From positions 426,707 through 490,706 of the forward strand of contig NZ_JADGMQ010000001.1 of NCBI RefSeq assembly GCF_016124105.1: a DNA stretch of 64,000 nt. Direction: 5' to 3'. The stretch is from Aquamicrobium zhengzhouense (GTDB lineage: Bacteria > Pseudomonadota > Alphaproteobacteria > Rhizobiales > Rhizobiaceae). The position numbers were made by a program, and so were the translations under genes. Shown here one piece after another: positions 8,593-18,577 of this stretch (position 1 is its first letter; the number at the start of each line of letters is the position of its first letter). Below the pieces are notes generated by a model that did not search any database, was not told the DNA's origin, and saw nothing but the letters and a program-made list of their open reading frames with translations.

Positions 8593-9555
8593 ATGACGGT
8601 TTTGCCTTCGATGGCAACCTGCAACAGGTTTGTCGCGCTTATCGGTGTCGTTTCGACGTGCTTGCTGGCATCCTGTGCATCACAGGTTGCCGAAGCTCCG
8701 AAAAAACCGAAACGCAGCAAGGAATATTTCGCTGAATCCGAGTATGGGGTGAAAGCGAGCCCCCGCGTATCAAATCTGGCGAGCAACCTGCCTCGCGGCG
8801 GCGGCAGGGAGCAGATTGGGAAACCTTACCAGATCAAGGGCAAGTGGTACCACCCGAAGGAGGAGCCGGATTATAAGAAGTCGGGGCTGGCATCATGGTA
8901 TGGTGATGCGTTTCATGGCCGCCTGACAGCCAATGGTGAAATCTACGACATGACGCATCTCAGTGCAGCGCATCCCACGATGCCGCTGCCGAGTTATGCG
9001 CGCGTTACGAACAAGGAGAACGGCCACTCCGTGGTTGTCCGGGTCAACGATCGTGGGCCTTACTCCCGAGGTCGGCTGATCGATCTGTCACGACGTGCGG
9101 CCGAGATGCTGGATTATAGCCATCGGGGCGTGGCAAGCGTGGAAGTCGAATATCTCGGCCGCGCACCGCTCCACGGTCAGGATGATGAGATCTTGCTGGC
9201 GTCCTTCCGACCGGGTGGCAAGGCACCAGATCCCTCGGACGGCCTGCCATCCGGCGTCATGATCGCCATGAATGGCCCCACACCAACGCAACGTGCCGAT
9301 GCGTCGGCTGCGTTTTCAGGTGTCGGCGTTGCACCGGCGTCGTCTTCCGAGTTTTTTGCTTTGCCCGACTTTGGTCCCGTCGTCCCGGAGCGTCCAGACA
9401 GCGTGATCGCGGTTGCACCCGCCGATCCATTGGCTTACGCTGATGAGCGTGTTCGCGGCGCGGCAGCTGTTCTGGATGACCTCGCCGGTGCTGATGCAGA
9501 CATGGCTCGAATCGTAGAATCCCTGAACCAACGCTATTCACTCGCAGCCGAATAA
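8593..9555 (+). CDS. rlpA: RlpA-type septal lipoprotein with DPBB domain
   Basis: A 320-residue lipoprotein: a lipobox LLASC places the lipidated cysteine at residue 28. The double-psi beta-barrel domain spans about residues 93-180 with SGLASWYGDAFHGRLTANGE and VVVRVNDRGPYSRGRLIDLS, the RlpA lytic transglycosylase signature. RlpA in Pseudomonas cleaves denuded glycan strands during septation. The C-terminal 140 residues are low in complexity and I see no SPOR domain, which many RlpA proteins use for septal targeting. It precedes dacF by about 70 bases, so the pair likely acts together in peptidoglycan maturation. Confidence 0.9.
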   Translation: MTVLPSMATCNRFVALIGVVSTCLLASCASQVAEAPKKPKRSKEYFAESEYGVKASPRVSNLASNLPRGGGREQIGKPYQIKGKWYHPKEEPDYKKSGLASWYGDAFHGRLTANGEIYDMTHLSAAHPTMPLPSYARVTNKENGHSVVVRVNDRGPYSRGRLIDLSRRAAEMLDYSHRGVASVEVEYLGRAPLHGQDDEILLASFRPGGKAPDPSDGLPSGVMIAMNGPTPTQRADASAAFSGVGVAPASSSEFFALPDFGPVVPERPDSVIAVAPADPLAYADERVRGAAAVLDDLAGADADMARIVESLNQRYSLAAE

Positions 9556-9628
9556 AAGTCAGCACCCGCTTGATACGGATCTGGGCGGGCTGATACCTTC
9601 GAAGCAACGCGTGGGGAGCGGATAGGGT

Positions 9629-10804
9629 ATGCGAGCATTTTACGTAGGCAGTCTTTTTCGTTCGGTGTTTGCGAGCCTGTTTCTTGCGGCTGCGTGTATC
9701 GGTGGCAACGCGCAGGACATGTTCGACACAAAGGCGAAGCAGGCTTTTCTCGTCGATGCGGACACCGGCACCATTCTTTACGCGAAAGATCCGGACACAC
9801 CATTCCCGCCTGCGTCATTGGCCAAGCTGATGACGATGGAGGTGGTGTTCAATGCTATCCGCAAGGGGCAGCTTTCCCTCGATGATGAATTTTACGTCTC
9901 GGAGAATGCGTGGCGTACTGGTGGAGCGCCCTCGCGTACGTCTACCATGTTTGCAGCGTTGGGCTCTTCGATCCGACTCGAAGATCTGATCCAGGGGGTG
10001 ATCGTGCAATCCGCCAATGACGGCTGCATCATCATCGCTGAAGGCATGGCCGGATCCGAAGAAAACTTCGCCCAGCTGATGAATGAGCGGGCGAGGGAGC
10101 TGGGGCTTACAAAGTCGGTATTCAAGAACTCAACCGGCCTTCCAGCCGAGGGGCAGGTTGTGACCGCGCGGGAACTTGCAAAGCTCGCGAACCATATGTG
10201 GCGCGAGTATCCGGAATTTTACAAATATTATTCGCAACCAGATTTCACCTGGAACAAGATCACGCAGCGAAACCGCAATCCGCTACTCGGAATGAACATC
10301 GGGGCCGACGGCCTCAAGACGGGTTTCACGGAAGAATCGGGCTACGCGATTGTAGGCTCTGTCAACCGTGACGGAAGGCGCACCTTTGTGGCGCTGAGCG
10401 GTCTTGAAAGCGACAAGCTGCGCGCTGAAGAAGCTCGCCGCATCCTCGACTGGGGCATGCGGGCGTTCCAAAAGATCACGATTTTTGATGCTGGGGAGGC
10501 CGTTGGCGAGGCCAAGGTGTATGGCGGCGAGAAGTCGGGCGTCGCGCTCAGAGGTGATGCGGGGCCGCTTTCCATCTTTGTTCCAACCTTCAATCGCGAC
10601 CGGCTTATCGCCCGGATCGTTTACGACGGCCCGATCATAGCTCCGGTGGAGGAGGGCAGACGGATCGGATCGCTGAAGGTATGGATCGGAGACACGCTGA
10701 GCCAGGAGACACCACTTTTTGCTGCCGAGAGCGTGGGTGTCGGGCAATTGCATCAGCGCTTCTTTGACGCGGTCGAGGAACTGGCGATCGGCTGGTTGCG
10801 CTGA
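9629..10804 (+). CDS. D-alanyl-D-alanine carboxypeptidase (peptidase S11, DacF-like)
   Basis: A 391-residue penicillin-binding protein with a signal peptide (residues 1-29, cut near GNAQ). All three active-site motifs of the S11 family are present: S63-L-A-K66, S128-A-N130 and K230-T-G. It trims the terminal D-alanine of peptidoglycan stem peptides in the periplasm. The C-terminal region is the beta-rich PBP5_C-type domain ending in a short amphipathic segment that may touch the membrane. It sits between rlpA and tmk in the order commonly seen in Rhizobiales. Confidence 0.92.
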   Translation: MRAFYVGSLFRSVFASLFLAAACIGGNAQDMFDTKAKQAFLVDADTGTILYAKDPDTPFPPASLAKLMTMEVVFNAIRKGQLSLDDEFYVSENAWRTGGAPSRTSTMFAALGSSIRLEDLIQGVIVQSANDGCIIIAEGMAGSEENFAQLMNERARELGLTKSVFKNSTGLPAEGQVVTARELAKLANHMWREYPEFYKYYSQPDFTWNKITQRNRNPLLGMNIGADGLKTGFTEESGYAIVGSVNRDGRRTFVALSGLESDKLRAEEARRILDWGMRAFQKITIFDAGEAVGEAKVYGGEKSGVALRGDAGPLSIFVPTFNRDRLIARIVYDGPIIAPVEEGRRIGSLKVWIGDTLSQETPLFAAESVGVGQLHQRFFDAVEELAIGWLR

Positions 10805-10879
10805 GCCGCGTGTAGATAATGACGCCGCACTATCATATGTGGAATGCAAATTCCGGAATCGGCGTACTGAAAGGCTGAC

Positions 10880-11548
10880 GTGGCGCGTGGCATCTTCATA
10901 ACTTTCGAGGGCGGCGAGGGGGCTGGAAAGTCGACTCAGATTACCACCCTCGCCGATGCGCTGCGGCAGGGAGGCCGAGATGTGGTGGTCACGCGAGAGC
11001 CTGGTGGCTCCCCCGGCGCAGAGGCTGTGAGGCATGTCATTCTGTCAGGGGCTGCAGAGCCCTTCGGCCCAGCGATGGAGGCAATCCTGTTCGCCGCAGC
11101 CCGGTCGGATCATGTCGAACAGGTCATCCGTCCGGCGGTGGACGCTGGGAAGATCGTCCTTTGCGACCGCTTCATGGATTCGAGCCGCGTCTACCAGGGC
11201 GTGACCGGCAACCTAGGTGCCGATTTCATGCAACCGCTCGAAGCATCCGCTATCAATGGAATGGTGCCGGACTTGACCTTGATCCTTGATCTTCCCGCAG
11301 AGGAGGGGATGCGCCGGGCAAATGCCAGGCGCGGGGACGAGGGGGCGGATCGCTTTGAAAAGGAGACGATGGACGTTCACCGCCGCCGACGGGAGGCGTT
11401 TCTTGACATTGCGCACACGGAGCCGGACCGCTGCAGGATTATTGATGCTGGACGCCCGCCGAACCTCGTGGCGGTAGACATCATCCGGGAGGTCACCAAT
11501 CTTCTGACTGCGAGGAAAGATGTTGCAGGCGAGGAAGCCAGACCATGA
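10880..11548 (+). CDS. tmk: Thymidylate kinase
   Basis: A 222-residue dTMP kinase that makes dTDP for DNA synthesis. The P-loop [12 protein letters not shown] begins near residue 8, and the substrate motif [14 protein letters not shown] is intact. The GTG at 10880 is the start, because [18 protein letters not shown] aligns directly with the family N-terminus. Its stop overlaps the holB start by four bases (ATGA), indicating translational coupling of nucleotide supply and the clamp-loader subunit. Confidence 0.95.
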   Translation: MARGIFITFEGGEGAGKSTQITTLADALRQGGRDVVVTREPGGSPGAEAVRHVILSGAAEPFGPAMEAILFAAARSDHVEQVIRPAVDAGKIVLCDRFMDSSRVYQGVTGNLGADFMQPLEASAINGMVPDLTLILDLPAEEGMRRANARRGDEGADRFEKETMDVHRRRREAFLDIAHTEPDRCRIIDAGRPPNLVAVDIIREVTNLLTARKDVAGEEARP

Positions 11549-12600
11549 GTTTCGTGCGCCTCGCCCCTGAACAGTTTGATACGATCGACGGGATCGCTGA
11601 GCCGGCGGAAAACCCGCTTCTTGTAGGCCATGAGGACGCTGTCGCTCATGTGGCAGCGGCTTACCGGTCGGGCAAGATGCATCATGCATTGCTCTTGTCC
11701 GGCGTTCCAGGGATAGGAAAAGCAACTTTTGCCTTCCACCTGGCTCATCATCTTCTTGCTCATCCTGTCAGCGAGAATGCTCCGCTGGAGTTCAGCAACC
11801 GGGATCCGCAATCTTCCTTGTTCCGCCAGATCGCCCAAGGCTCTCACCCGTCGGTGTTGCATCTCACGAGGCCGGTGAATGAGAGGACCAAAGGGTTCAA
11901 ATCTGTTGTCACCGTAGATGAGATCCGAAAGATCGGCCGCTTCCTGTCCATGACGTCGCATGATGGCGGGTGGCGCGTCGTCATCGTTGATCCAGCAGAT
12001 GACATGAACACCAATGCAGCCAACGCGCTTCTCAAAAACCTTGAGGAGCCGCCAGCCCGAACGCTTTTCATCCTGATCGCGCACTCTGCAGGTGGATTAC
12101 TGCCAACCATCCGCTCGCGCTGTCAGTTGATGAAGTTCAAGCCCTTGAGTGAGGGGCAGCTTTTGAAGGTGCTGAATTCTCTGGCAGCACCGGTTCCTCC
12201 GGATGAGCAAGCGCGGGCGGCTCTGGCCCACAGGGCTGGGGGCAGCGTGCGCGAAGCGCTGCTGCTGACCCAGTATGGCGGCCTCGATATAGCCGACGCT
12301 ATCGCCGAAGTGATGGCTGAGAAGCCCTACCCCGTCGCCAAGGCCTGGCGCATCGCTGAAGTTGTCTCAGGAAAGGACAACGGCGTTCAGTTCGCGATCT
12401 TCAATCAGAATGTGCTCGACATGATCGCAGACTGGGCGAAGAACGCAGCCGCGCAAAGTCATGTAGGAGCGGCGTCTTTTTTTGCTGATCTCTGGCGTCA
12501 AGCCGGCCAGCAAGTTATTGAGACCGAGACCTATAATCTCGACAAGAAGCAGCACGTAAGCGGCATGCTTCATCGAATGTGGCAGGCGCTCCACGCATAG
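11545..12600 (+). CDS. holB: DNA polymerase III delta-prime subunit
   Basis: A 351-residue AAA+ clamp-loader subunit. It shows the degenerate Walker [14 protein letters not shown], the [13 protein letters not shown] and [14 protein letters not shown] segments typical of delta-prime and gamma/tau relatives, and the sensor 1 block [12 protein letters not shown]. It helps load the beta sliding clamp at the replication fork. tmk-holB-metG-tatD order is conserved in alphaproteobacteria. Confidence 0.94.
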   Translation: MSFVRLAPEQFDTIDGIAEPAENPLLVGHEDAVAHVAAAYRSGKMHHALLLSGVPGIGKATFAFHLAHHLLAHPVSENAPLEFSNRDPQSSLFRQIAQGSHPSVLHLTRPVNERTKGFKSVVTVDEIRKIGRFLSMTSHDGGWRVVIVDPADDMNTNAANALLKNLEEPPARTLFILIAHSAGGLLPTIRSRCQLMKFKPLSEGQLLKVLNSLAAPVPPDEQARAALAHRAGGSVREALLLTQYGGLDIADAIAEVMAEKPYPVAKAWRIAEVVSGKDNGVQFAIFNQNVLDMIADWAKNAAAQSHVGAASFFADLWRQAGQQVIETETYNLDKKQHVSGMLHRMWQALHA

Positions 12601-12664
12601 ATCGCGTAGCAATCGCGGTTGCGATGCGCTATCCACGCCCCACAAGATGGATCCGGACCAAGTT

Positions 12665-14215
12665 ATGTCGACCGAACGCTATTACATCACCACGGCGATT
12701 TCCTATCCAAATGGCAGGCCCCACATTGGCCACGCCTACGAATTGATCGCGACAGACGCGCTTGCACGGTTTCAGCGTCTCGACGGCAAGGACGTTTACT
12801 TCCTGACCGGCACCGACGAGCATGGAATCAAGATGTTCCAGACTGCCCGCAAAGAGGGCATTACACCGCGCGAACTGGCCGACCGAAACGCAGCAGAGTT
12901 TCAGCGCATGGCGGCAGCGCTGAACTCGTCCAACAACGACTTCATACGCACCTCTGAAGAGCGTCATTACAGGGCATCTCAAGCGATCTGGAAGGCGATG
13001 GCCGCCAATGGCGACATCTACAAGGATAGCTATGCCGGCTGGTATTCGGTCCGGGACGAAGCCTATTACGGCGAGGATGAGACTGAAGTCCGGGAAGACG
13101 GTGTCCGCTACGGTCCGCAGGGAACTCCTGTCGAATGGGTGGAGGAAGAAAGCTATTTCTTCCGCCTTTCCAATTACCAGGATCGTCTCCTTAAGTTCTA
13201 CGATGAGAACCCTGGCTTCATCGGGCCGAACGAGCGCCGCAACGAGATCGTCAGCTTCGTAAATTCCGGTCTCAAGGACCTATCGGTCTCGAGAACCACG
13301 TTCGACTGGGGGATTCCGGTTCCTGGCGACGAAAAGCACGTCATGTACGTTTGGGTCGACGCTCTGACCAACTACCTTACCGGTATCGGTTACCCGGACG
13401 AGGGGGCAGACCTTCGCGGATTTTGGCCGGCGGACGTTCATGTTATCGGCAAGGACATCACGCGTTTTCATGCGGTTTACTGGCCGGCATTCCTGATGTC
13501 AGCGGGTATCGAACTGCCGAAGCGCGTGTTTGGCCACGGCTTCGTGTTCAACCGCGGTGAGAAAATGTCGAAGTCGGTCGGTAACGTGATCGATCCATTC
13601 TCTCTCGTGGAGCATTACGGTCTGGATCAGCTGCGTTATTTCCTGCTGCGCGAAGTCCCCTTCGGCCAGGACGGCAATTACAGCCACGAGGCCATCGTCA
13701 ATCGCACCAATGCCGATCTCGCGAACGATCTCGGCAACCTTGCCCAGCGCTCACTTTCCATGATTGCGAAGAATTGCGAGGGCAGGGTCCCTGCCAAGGG
13801 CGATCTGCAACCGGAAGACCAGGCCATTCTCGGAATGGCGACCGAAGCACTGGCGACATCGCGCAAAGCCATGGAAAATCAGGCGATCCATCAGGCGCTT
13901 GCTTCCGTGTTCGCGGTCGTTGCCGAAGCCAACCGGTATTTCGCCGGCCAGGAGCCGTGGGCACTGCGCAAGACCGATCCTGCGCGGATGGAGACGGTTC
14001 TTTGGACGACGGCGGAGACCGTGCGTCGCGTTGCCATTATGTGCCAGCCTTACATGCCGGAATCGTCAGCGAAGCTGCTCGATCTGCTGGCGGTACCAGC
14101 GGAAGCCCGTCGCTTCGCTGATGTCGGCGACAGCGCGGCACTTCAGTCTGGTCAGGAGCTCCCGGCACCGCAAGGCGTCTTCCCGCGCTATGTGGAGCCG
14201 GCGGCGACTGCGTAA
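12665..14215 (+). CDS. metG: Methionyl-tRNA synthetase
   Basis: A 516-residue class I synthetase charging tRNA-Met. The HIGH signature appears as PHIGHAYE and the KMSKS loop as [10 protein letters not shown]. The connective region contains no CxxC zinc knuckles, and the protein ends after the anticodon-binding helical domain, without the C-terminal EMAP/Trbp111-like domain of E. coli MetG; this is the short, zinc-less form. I prefer the ATG at 12665 ([13 protein letters not shown]); an upstream ATG at 12647 would add six residues. Confidence 0.94.
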   Translation: MSTERYYITTAISYPNGRPHIGHAYELIATDALARFQRLDGKDVYFLTGTDEHGIKMFQTARKEGITPRELADRNAAEFQRMAAALNSSNNDFIRTSEERHYRASQAIWKAMAANGDIYKDSYAGWYSVRDEAYYGEDETEVREDGVRYGPQGTPVEWVEEESYFFRLSNYQDRLLKFYDENPGFIGPNERRNEIVSFVNSGLKDLSVSRTTFDWGIPVPGDEKHVMYVWVDALTNYLTGIGYPDEGADLRGFWPADVHVIGKDITRFHAVYWPAFLMSAGIELPKRVFGHGFVFNRGEKMSKSVGNVIDPFSLVEHYGLDQLRYFLLREVPFGQDGNYSHEAIVNRTNADLANDLGNLAQRSLSMIAKNCEGRVPAKGDLQPEDQAILGMATEALATSRKAMENQAIHQALASVFAVVAEANRYFAGQEPWALRKTDPARMETVLWTTAETVRRVAIMCQPYMPESSAKLLDLLAVPAEARRFADVGDSAALQSGQELPAPQGVFPRYVEPAATA

Positions 14216-14224
14216 GGACGGATC

Positions 14225-15007
14225 ATGCTTGTAGACAGCCATTGCCATCTCGACTTTCCAGACTTTGCGGAGGAACTGGACGAAATAATAGCCCGTGCGA
14301 AGGCGGCGGGCGTCGGGCGAATGGTGACCATCTCGACCCGGGTTCGTCGGTTCGCAAATATTTTGGCAATCGCCGAGGCTTATCCGGAAGTCTATTGCTC
14401 AGTCGGCACGCATCCGCATCAGGCCGCCGAAGAGCTCGACGTAACGGTGGATGAGCTGGTTGCTCATGCTCGGCATGCAAAGGTTATCGCTATCGGTGAG
14501 GCTGGGCTGGATTATTTCTACGACCACGCTCCACGCGAAGCGCAGGCGCAGGGTCTGCGAAACCACATCGCGGCATCGCGCATCACGCAACTGCCGCTTG
14601 TGATCCATGCCCGCGATGCGGACGATGATATGGCCGCCATCTTGACCGACGAAATGGGGAAGGGGGCCTTCCCCTTTGTTCTGCATTGCTTTTCGTCCGG
14701 TCGACGCCTCGCCGAGGTCGGGGTTGGGCTAGGCGGTTATGTGTCATTTTCTGGTATTCTGACGTTCCGGAATTCTGACGAGATCCGCGCAATCGCTGCC
14801 GATGTTCCGCGCGACAGGCTGTTGGTCGAGACCGATGCGCCATTCCTTGCTCCGCCGCCTTTCAGAGGTAAACGCAACGAGCCTTCCTTCGTCAGGCAGA
14901 CGGCCAAGGTCCTCGCCGAGACGATCGGGGTGGATGAGGACGAGATTGCAACGCTGACGACGAACAATTTCTTCCGCCTGTTCAGCAAGATGCCGAGACC
15001 TGCTTGA
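14225..15007 (+). CDS. tatD: TatD family metal-dependent hydrolase
   Basis: A 260-residue TIM-barrel hydrolase with the TatD metal site: HxH at residues 6-8 (DSHCHLDF), GEAGLDYFYDHAP, HARDADDD, HCFSSGRR and the late aspartate in LLVETDAPFLAP. TatD proteins are 3'-5' exonucleases acting on damaged DNA and RNA; the name refers to gene position rather than protein export. It lies nine bases after metG and one base before the PhnP-like gene. Confidence 0.92.
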   Translation: MLVDSHCHLDFPDFAEELDEIIARAKAAGVGRMVTISTRVRRFANILAIAEAYPEVYCSVGTHPHQAAEELDVTVDELVAHARHAKVIAIGEAGLDYFYDHAPREAQAQGLRNHIAASRITQLPLVIHARDADDDMAAILTDEMGKGAFPFVLHCFSSGRRLAEVGVGLGGYVSFSGILTFRNSDEIRAIAADVPRDRLLVETDAPFLAPPPFRGKRNEPSFVRQTAKVLAETIGVDEDEIATLTTNNFFRLFSKMPRPA

Positions 15008-15008
15008 G

Positions 15009-15827
15009 ATGGCGGATCTGCTCCGTTTCACGATCGTTGGAAGCGGTTCGTCTCCGGGTGTTCCGCGACCGAACGGTGACTGGGGAAATTGTGATCCTTC
15101 CAATCCAAAGAACAAGCGCCGCAGGCCCGCTGCGCTTGTGGAGCGGATCAGACCCGATGGCCGGACAACCCGCGTAGCGATCGATACCGGTCCAGACTTC
15201 CGGGAGCAGATGATTTCGGCCTCGGCAACGCATCTTGATGCGGTGGTGTACACCCACGGCCATGCCGATCACATCCATGGCATTGACGACGTGCGTAGCT
15301 ACTTCCTCGAAGCCCGGAAACGGATCGACATCTTCGCAGATGACATGACTCTGTCCCGGTTGCGCGCAGGTTTCGAATATTGCTTCGAAACTCCGCCAGG
15401 CAGTTCGTATCCGCCGATTGTTGAGCCGCATCTGATTGACCACGATACAGCATTCGAAGTTGATGGACTTGGAGGACCGATATCGTTTCTGCCATTGCCG
15501 CAGATCCACGGCGATATGATGTCGCTCGGCTTCAGGATTGGCGACCTCGCATATTGCTCCGACGTCAGTGATTATCCGAGCGAGACGGTACCACTTCTCG
15601 AGAATCTGGAATTGCTCGTTATCGATGCACTGCAGTACAGACCGCATCCCAGTCATTTCTCGCTTGGCGAGGCGCTTGAGTGGATCGATCGGCTCAAACC
15701 CCGGCAGGCGGTTCTCACTCACATGCACGTACCGCTGGATTACGAGACAGTACGCGCCGAGACACCAGACAATGTCGAGCCAGCCTTCGACGGAATGATG
15801 TTCGAGTTTCCGCTCAAAGCCGATTGA
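15009..15827 (+). CDS. MBL-fold metallohydrolase, PhnP-like phosphodiesterase
   Basis: A 272-residue beta-lactamase-fold hydrolase with the metal motif THGHADHIHG, an upstream invariant aspartate in IDTGPDF, and downstream PQIHGDMMS, YCSDVSDYP and LTHMHVPLDY ligands. The opening FTIVGSGSSPGVPRPNGDWGNC is the PhnP/YtvA-like subfamily, in which PhnP hydrolyses 5-phosphoribosyl 1,2-cyclic phosphate. No phosphonate genes are nearby, so a different cyclic phosphodiester or a housekeeping role is likely. It is packed against tatD. Confidence 0.88.
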   Translation: MADLLRFTIVGSGSSPGVPRPNGDWGNCDPSNPKNKRRRPAALVERIRPDGRTTRVAIDTGPDFREQMISASATHLDAVVYTHGHADHIHGIDDVRSYFLEARKRIDIFADDMTLSRLRAGFEYCFETPPGSSYPPIVEPHLIDHDTAFEVDGLGGPISFLPLPQIHGDMMSLGFRIGDLAYCSDVSDYPSETVPLLENLELLVIDALQYRPHPSHFSLGEALEWIDRLKPRQAVLTHMHVPLDYETVRAETPDNVEPAFDGMMFEFPLKAD

Positions 15828-15982
15828 CCATTGAACGCGACAGCAGAAGCGGGAAAAGAACCAGCGTCAGTTCCATAATCATCCTTATGCGACTTTTATT
15901 GGTCCCGCTGGGGACGCTGATGGACAATGGCGCCGTCCTCTTCTACCACGGACTGCATCACAAATTCTTCTGAGCCCATTCC
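15828..15982. other. 155-base gap with two interleaved inverted repeats
   Basis: No protein or tRNA can be supported here. Two seven-base pairs of complementary segments are interleaved: AGCGGGA at 15848-15854 with TCCCGCT at 15903-15909, and CAGCGTC at 15862-15868 with GACGCTG at 15913-15919. That order (A, B, A', B') is the topology of a pseudoknot. A 28-codon frame (15887-15973) also lies here but has no ribosome site. The pairing may be chance. Confidence 0.3.
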
Positions 15983-16807
15983 ATGCTGCCATCCAAAGAC
16001 ATTACTCGCCTGATCGAAATCATGGCCGCGCTTCGGGACAAGGATACCGGCTGTCCATGGGACATTGAGCAGAACTTCGAAAGCATCGCTCCTTACACGA
16101 TCGAGGAAGCCTACGAAGTTGCCGATGCAATCGAGCGGAACGATATGGACGAGCTGCGTGATGAGCTCGGTGATCTCCTTTTGCAGGTCGTCTATCACTC
16201 TCGAATTGCGGAAGAGATTGGTCAGTTCAAATTCGGCGATGTTGTCGAAGCTGTGACACGGAAAATGATCCGGCGCCACCCGCACGTATTCGGTGATGAG
16301 GAAGCTCGCCGGCAAGGTCTTCCAAAAGGAATGTGGGAGACGATCAAGGCAGAAGAGAAGGCAGAAAAAGAGGCGGCGCGAGCAGCACGCGGCGAGGAAC
16401 CGAGGGTGAAATCCGAGGGCTATCTGGATGGCATTCCACTGGCGCAGCCTGCCCTCACCCGAGCGTTAAAGCTGCAACAGAAAGCTGCGCGCGTCGGCTT
16501 CGATTGGGGAGCGGCCGAACCTATACTCGACAAGATCGAGGAGGAAATCGGGGAACTACGGGCTGCCATGGCCGAAGGGCAGCAGGATGCGGTAGCAGCG
16601 GAGCTTGGAGATCTGTTCTTCTCGGTCGTCAATCTGGGGCGCCATCTTGAGTTGGATTCAGAGACATCGCTACGCCTGACCAACGATAAGTTCCGCGACC
16701 GGTTTCACTTTATCGAACGCGAACTTAAGTCGAAGGGCCGCAGCGTTGAGGAGGCGAACCTCGACGAGATGGAAGCGCTCTGGGCGATGGCCAAGGGCCG
16801 CGTCTGA
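15983..16807 (+). CDS. mazG: Nucleoside triphosphate pyrophosphohydrolase MazG
   Basis: A 274-residue protein with two MazG helical domains. The first has DKDTGCPWDIEQNFESI and the EExYE/ExxxD metal site in EEAYEVADAIE and DELGDLLLQVVYHS; the second repeats the pattern as EEIGELRAAMAE and AELGDLFFSVVNL. MazG hydrolyses non-canonical NTPs and can lower ppGpp. A lysine-rich linker (EEKAEKEAARAARGEEP) joins the domains. It converges with hflX with only two bases between stops. Confidence 0.94.
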   Translation: MLPSKDITRLIEIMAALRDKDTGCPWDIEQNFESIAPYTIEEAYEVADAIERNDMDELRDELGDLLLQVVYHSRIAEEIGQFKFGDVVEAVTRKMIRRHPHVFGDEEARRQGLPKGMWETIKAEEKAEKEAARAARGEEPRVKSEGYLDGIPLAQPALTRALKLQQKAARVGFDWGAAEPILDKIEEEIGELRAAMAEGQQDAVAAELGDLFFSVVNLGRHLELDSETSLRLTNDKFRDRFHFIERELKSKGRSVEEANLDEMEALWAMAKGRV

Positions 16808-16809
16808 GA

Positions 16810-18201
16810 TCAGCTAAGTGCTGCGCCATATTTCAGCGTCAGCTCATCGCGAATTGCGTTGGTAGCACGTAACTTGAGGCTGATGCTGCCATCTTCGTGG
16901 TTTTCGCGAGATAAGACCGAGCTGTTGCGGTAAAGCCAGTCGAGATCGCCGATCTGATGAGGTGAGAGTGTCAGTTCCGCATCCTTCAGGGCGCCAGCGA
17001 TGCGCTCCTCAATGATTGACGCAAGCTCGTCGATCCCCTCGCCCGAGATGGCCGATATGACAACCGGAGGCTGCCCCTTTCGGTCAAGCATGGCGGCACG
17101 AGCGCCGTCATCGAGAAGATCAACCTTGTTCCACACCTCAAGCACTCGCTTTTCGTCTTGGGCGTCGACATCGAGGCTGCGGAGAATCTCGACGACATCC
17201 TCTGCCTGGGCGGTTGTGTCGGGATCGGAAATATCGCGAAGGTGTATGATCAGATCGGCTTCAACCACCTCTTCGAGCGTTGCTCGGAAGGCCGCGATCA
17301 GATGGGTAGGAAGGTCGGATATGAAGCCGACCGTGTCAGACATGATGACGATCGTGCCATGAGGCAGTCGCACGCGGCGCAGCGTTGGATCAAGCGTTGC
17401 AAACAGCATGTCCTCTGCCATTACCCCTGCTCCGGTCAATCGATTGAACAGGGTTGATTTTCCGGCATTGGTGTAGCCGACGATCGAGACGATCGGATAC
17501 GGTACCTTGCGGCGTTTCGCCCGATGCAAGTCCCGTGTGCGCCGAACGGTTTCAAGCTCGCGCTTCAGCTTGACTATCTTCTCTTGAAGGATGCGGCGGT
17601 CAGCCTCGATCTGCGTCTCTCCCGGTCCACCAAGGAAGCCGGCGCCGCCACGCTGGCGCTCGAGGTGGGTCCAGCTACGTACCAGCCGTCCACGTTGGTA
17701 CTCAAGGTGCGCCAGATCAACCTGCAGCGTGCCTTCTCGGGTGCGCGCGCGACGGCCGAAAATCTCCAGAATAATGCCAGTGCGATCGAGGACCTTGGCG
17801 TCCAGACCTTTTTCCAGATTGCGTTGTTGGACCGGCGTCAGCGGATGATCGATGAAGACCAGCTCGACTTCGTGCTGCGCCACCAGTTCCGCAATCTCTT
17901 CGAGCTTGCCAGTGCCGATCAAGGTCGCGGGACGCGGATCGTTGACGGTCACAATCTCGGAATGGACCGTTTCGAGATCGATGGCGCCAGCAAGTCCGAT
18001 GGCCTCGTCCAGGCGCGCTTGTGGCGCGCGCTGCGTTTTCGCGCGCGCTGCCTCGTCGGCGCCCCTCGGAAGGCGCGTTAGAACCGGAACGATAATGATT
18101 GCGCGTGCGGTAACGCCCTCAGGGGACATATTTTGATCCGTCGCAATGCTGCGGCGTTTGGCGTCCCCTGCCCGTTTTCCGGTCGAACCGGTGTGCGCCA
18201 A
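16810..18201 (-). CDS. hflX: GTPase HflX
   Basis: A 463-residue ribosome-associated GTPase. It has the HflX N-terminal domain (LIGTGKLEEIAELV, VLDRTGIILEIFGRRARTREG), a coiled linker, and a G domain with GYTNAGKSTLF (G1), DTVGFISDLP (G3) and NKVDLLDD (G4). HflX splits stalled ribosomes under stress. The TTG at 18201 directly abuts the hfq stop and suits coupling; an ATG at 18129 is the alternative start and would remove 24 poorly conserved residues. hfq-hflX is a classic gene pair. Confidence 0.93.
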   Translation of the reverse strand: MAHTGSTGKRAGDAKRRSIATDQNMSPEGVTARAIIIVPVLTRLPRGADEAARAKTQRAPQARLDEAIGLAGAIDLETVHSEIVTVNDPRPATLIGTGKLEEIAELVAQHEVELVFIDHPLTPVQQRNLEKGLDAKVLDRTGIILEIFGRRARTREGTLQVDLAHLEYQRGRLVRSWTHLERQRGGAGFLGGPGETQIEADRRILQEKIVKLKRELETVRRTRDLHRAKRRKVPYPIVSIVGYTNAGKSTLFNRLTGAGVMAEDMLFATLDPTLRRVRLPHGTIVIMSDTVGFISDLPTHLIAAFRATLEEVVEADLIIHLRDISDPDTTAQAEDVVEILRSLDVDAQDEKRVLEVWNKVDLLDDGARAAMLDRKGQPPVVISAISGEGIDELASIIEERIAGALKDAELTLSPHQIGDLDWLYRNSSVLSRENHEDGSISLKLRATNAIRDELTLKYGAALS

Positions 18202-18444
18202 TCAGGTTTCCTTGTCCTCGCTTTCGAACATCTGCACAGGCTGGCTTGGCATGATGGTCGAGATCGCGTGCTTGTAGACGAGTTGCGAGTGTCCATCGCG
18301 ACGGAGCAAAACGCAGAAATTGTCAAAAGACGTCACCACGCCGGTGAGCTTGACGCCGTTGACGAGGAAAATCGTAAGTGGATTCTTGCTCTTGCGAACA
18401 GAATTCAGGAATACATCCTGCAGATTTTGCGTCCGTTCCGCCAT
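18202..18444 (-). CDS. hfq: RNA chaperone Hfq
   Basis: An 80-residue Sm-like protein. The ATG at 18444 gives [18 protein letters not shown], the standard Hfq start; in-frame sequence further upstream belongs to the promoter region. Sm1 includes [17 protein letters not shown] and Sm2 the YKHAISTI motif, both lining the RNA-binding rings. Hfq couples small RNAs to mRNAs and in rhizobia supports nitrogen regulation, which fits its place behind ntrX. Confidence 0.97.
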   Translation of the reverse strand: MAERTQNLQDVFLNSVRKSKNPLTIFLVNGVKLTGVVTSFDNFCVLLRRDGHSQLVYKHAISTIMPSQPVQMFESEDKET

Positions 18445-18480
18445 TTTTCTTATCTTTCGCAGATCCCCAAAGTGCCTGCC

Positions 18481-18510
18481 AGTAGCGCCCATCTGAGCAA
18501 GAGCTGTCAA
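18481..18510 (-). promoter_or_regulatory. Candidate hfq promoter
   Basis: On the minus strand a perfect TTGACA (18505-18510) is followed after 18 bases by GCTACT (18481-18486), about 37 bases before the hfq ATG. The -10 matches poorly. It would give hfq-hflX a promoter separate from the upstream ntr genes. Confidence 0.4.
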
Positions 18511-18577
18511 GCACACAAACAAAAAGGTCGACCAGCTGTGCACATGTCTAAACCTAATGCGCAGCTACTATAGGCGG

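Noticed and set aside
12601-12664. A SAM or T-box type leader before metG
   Set aside because: The 64-base gap is too short for such an element and shows no conserved core.
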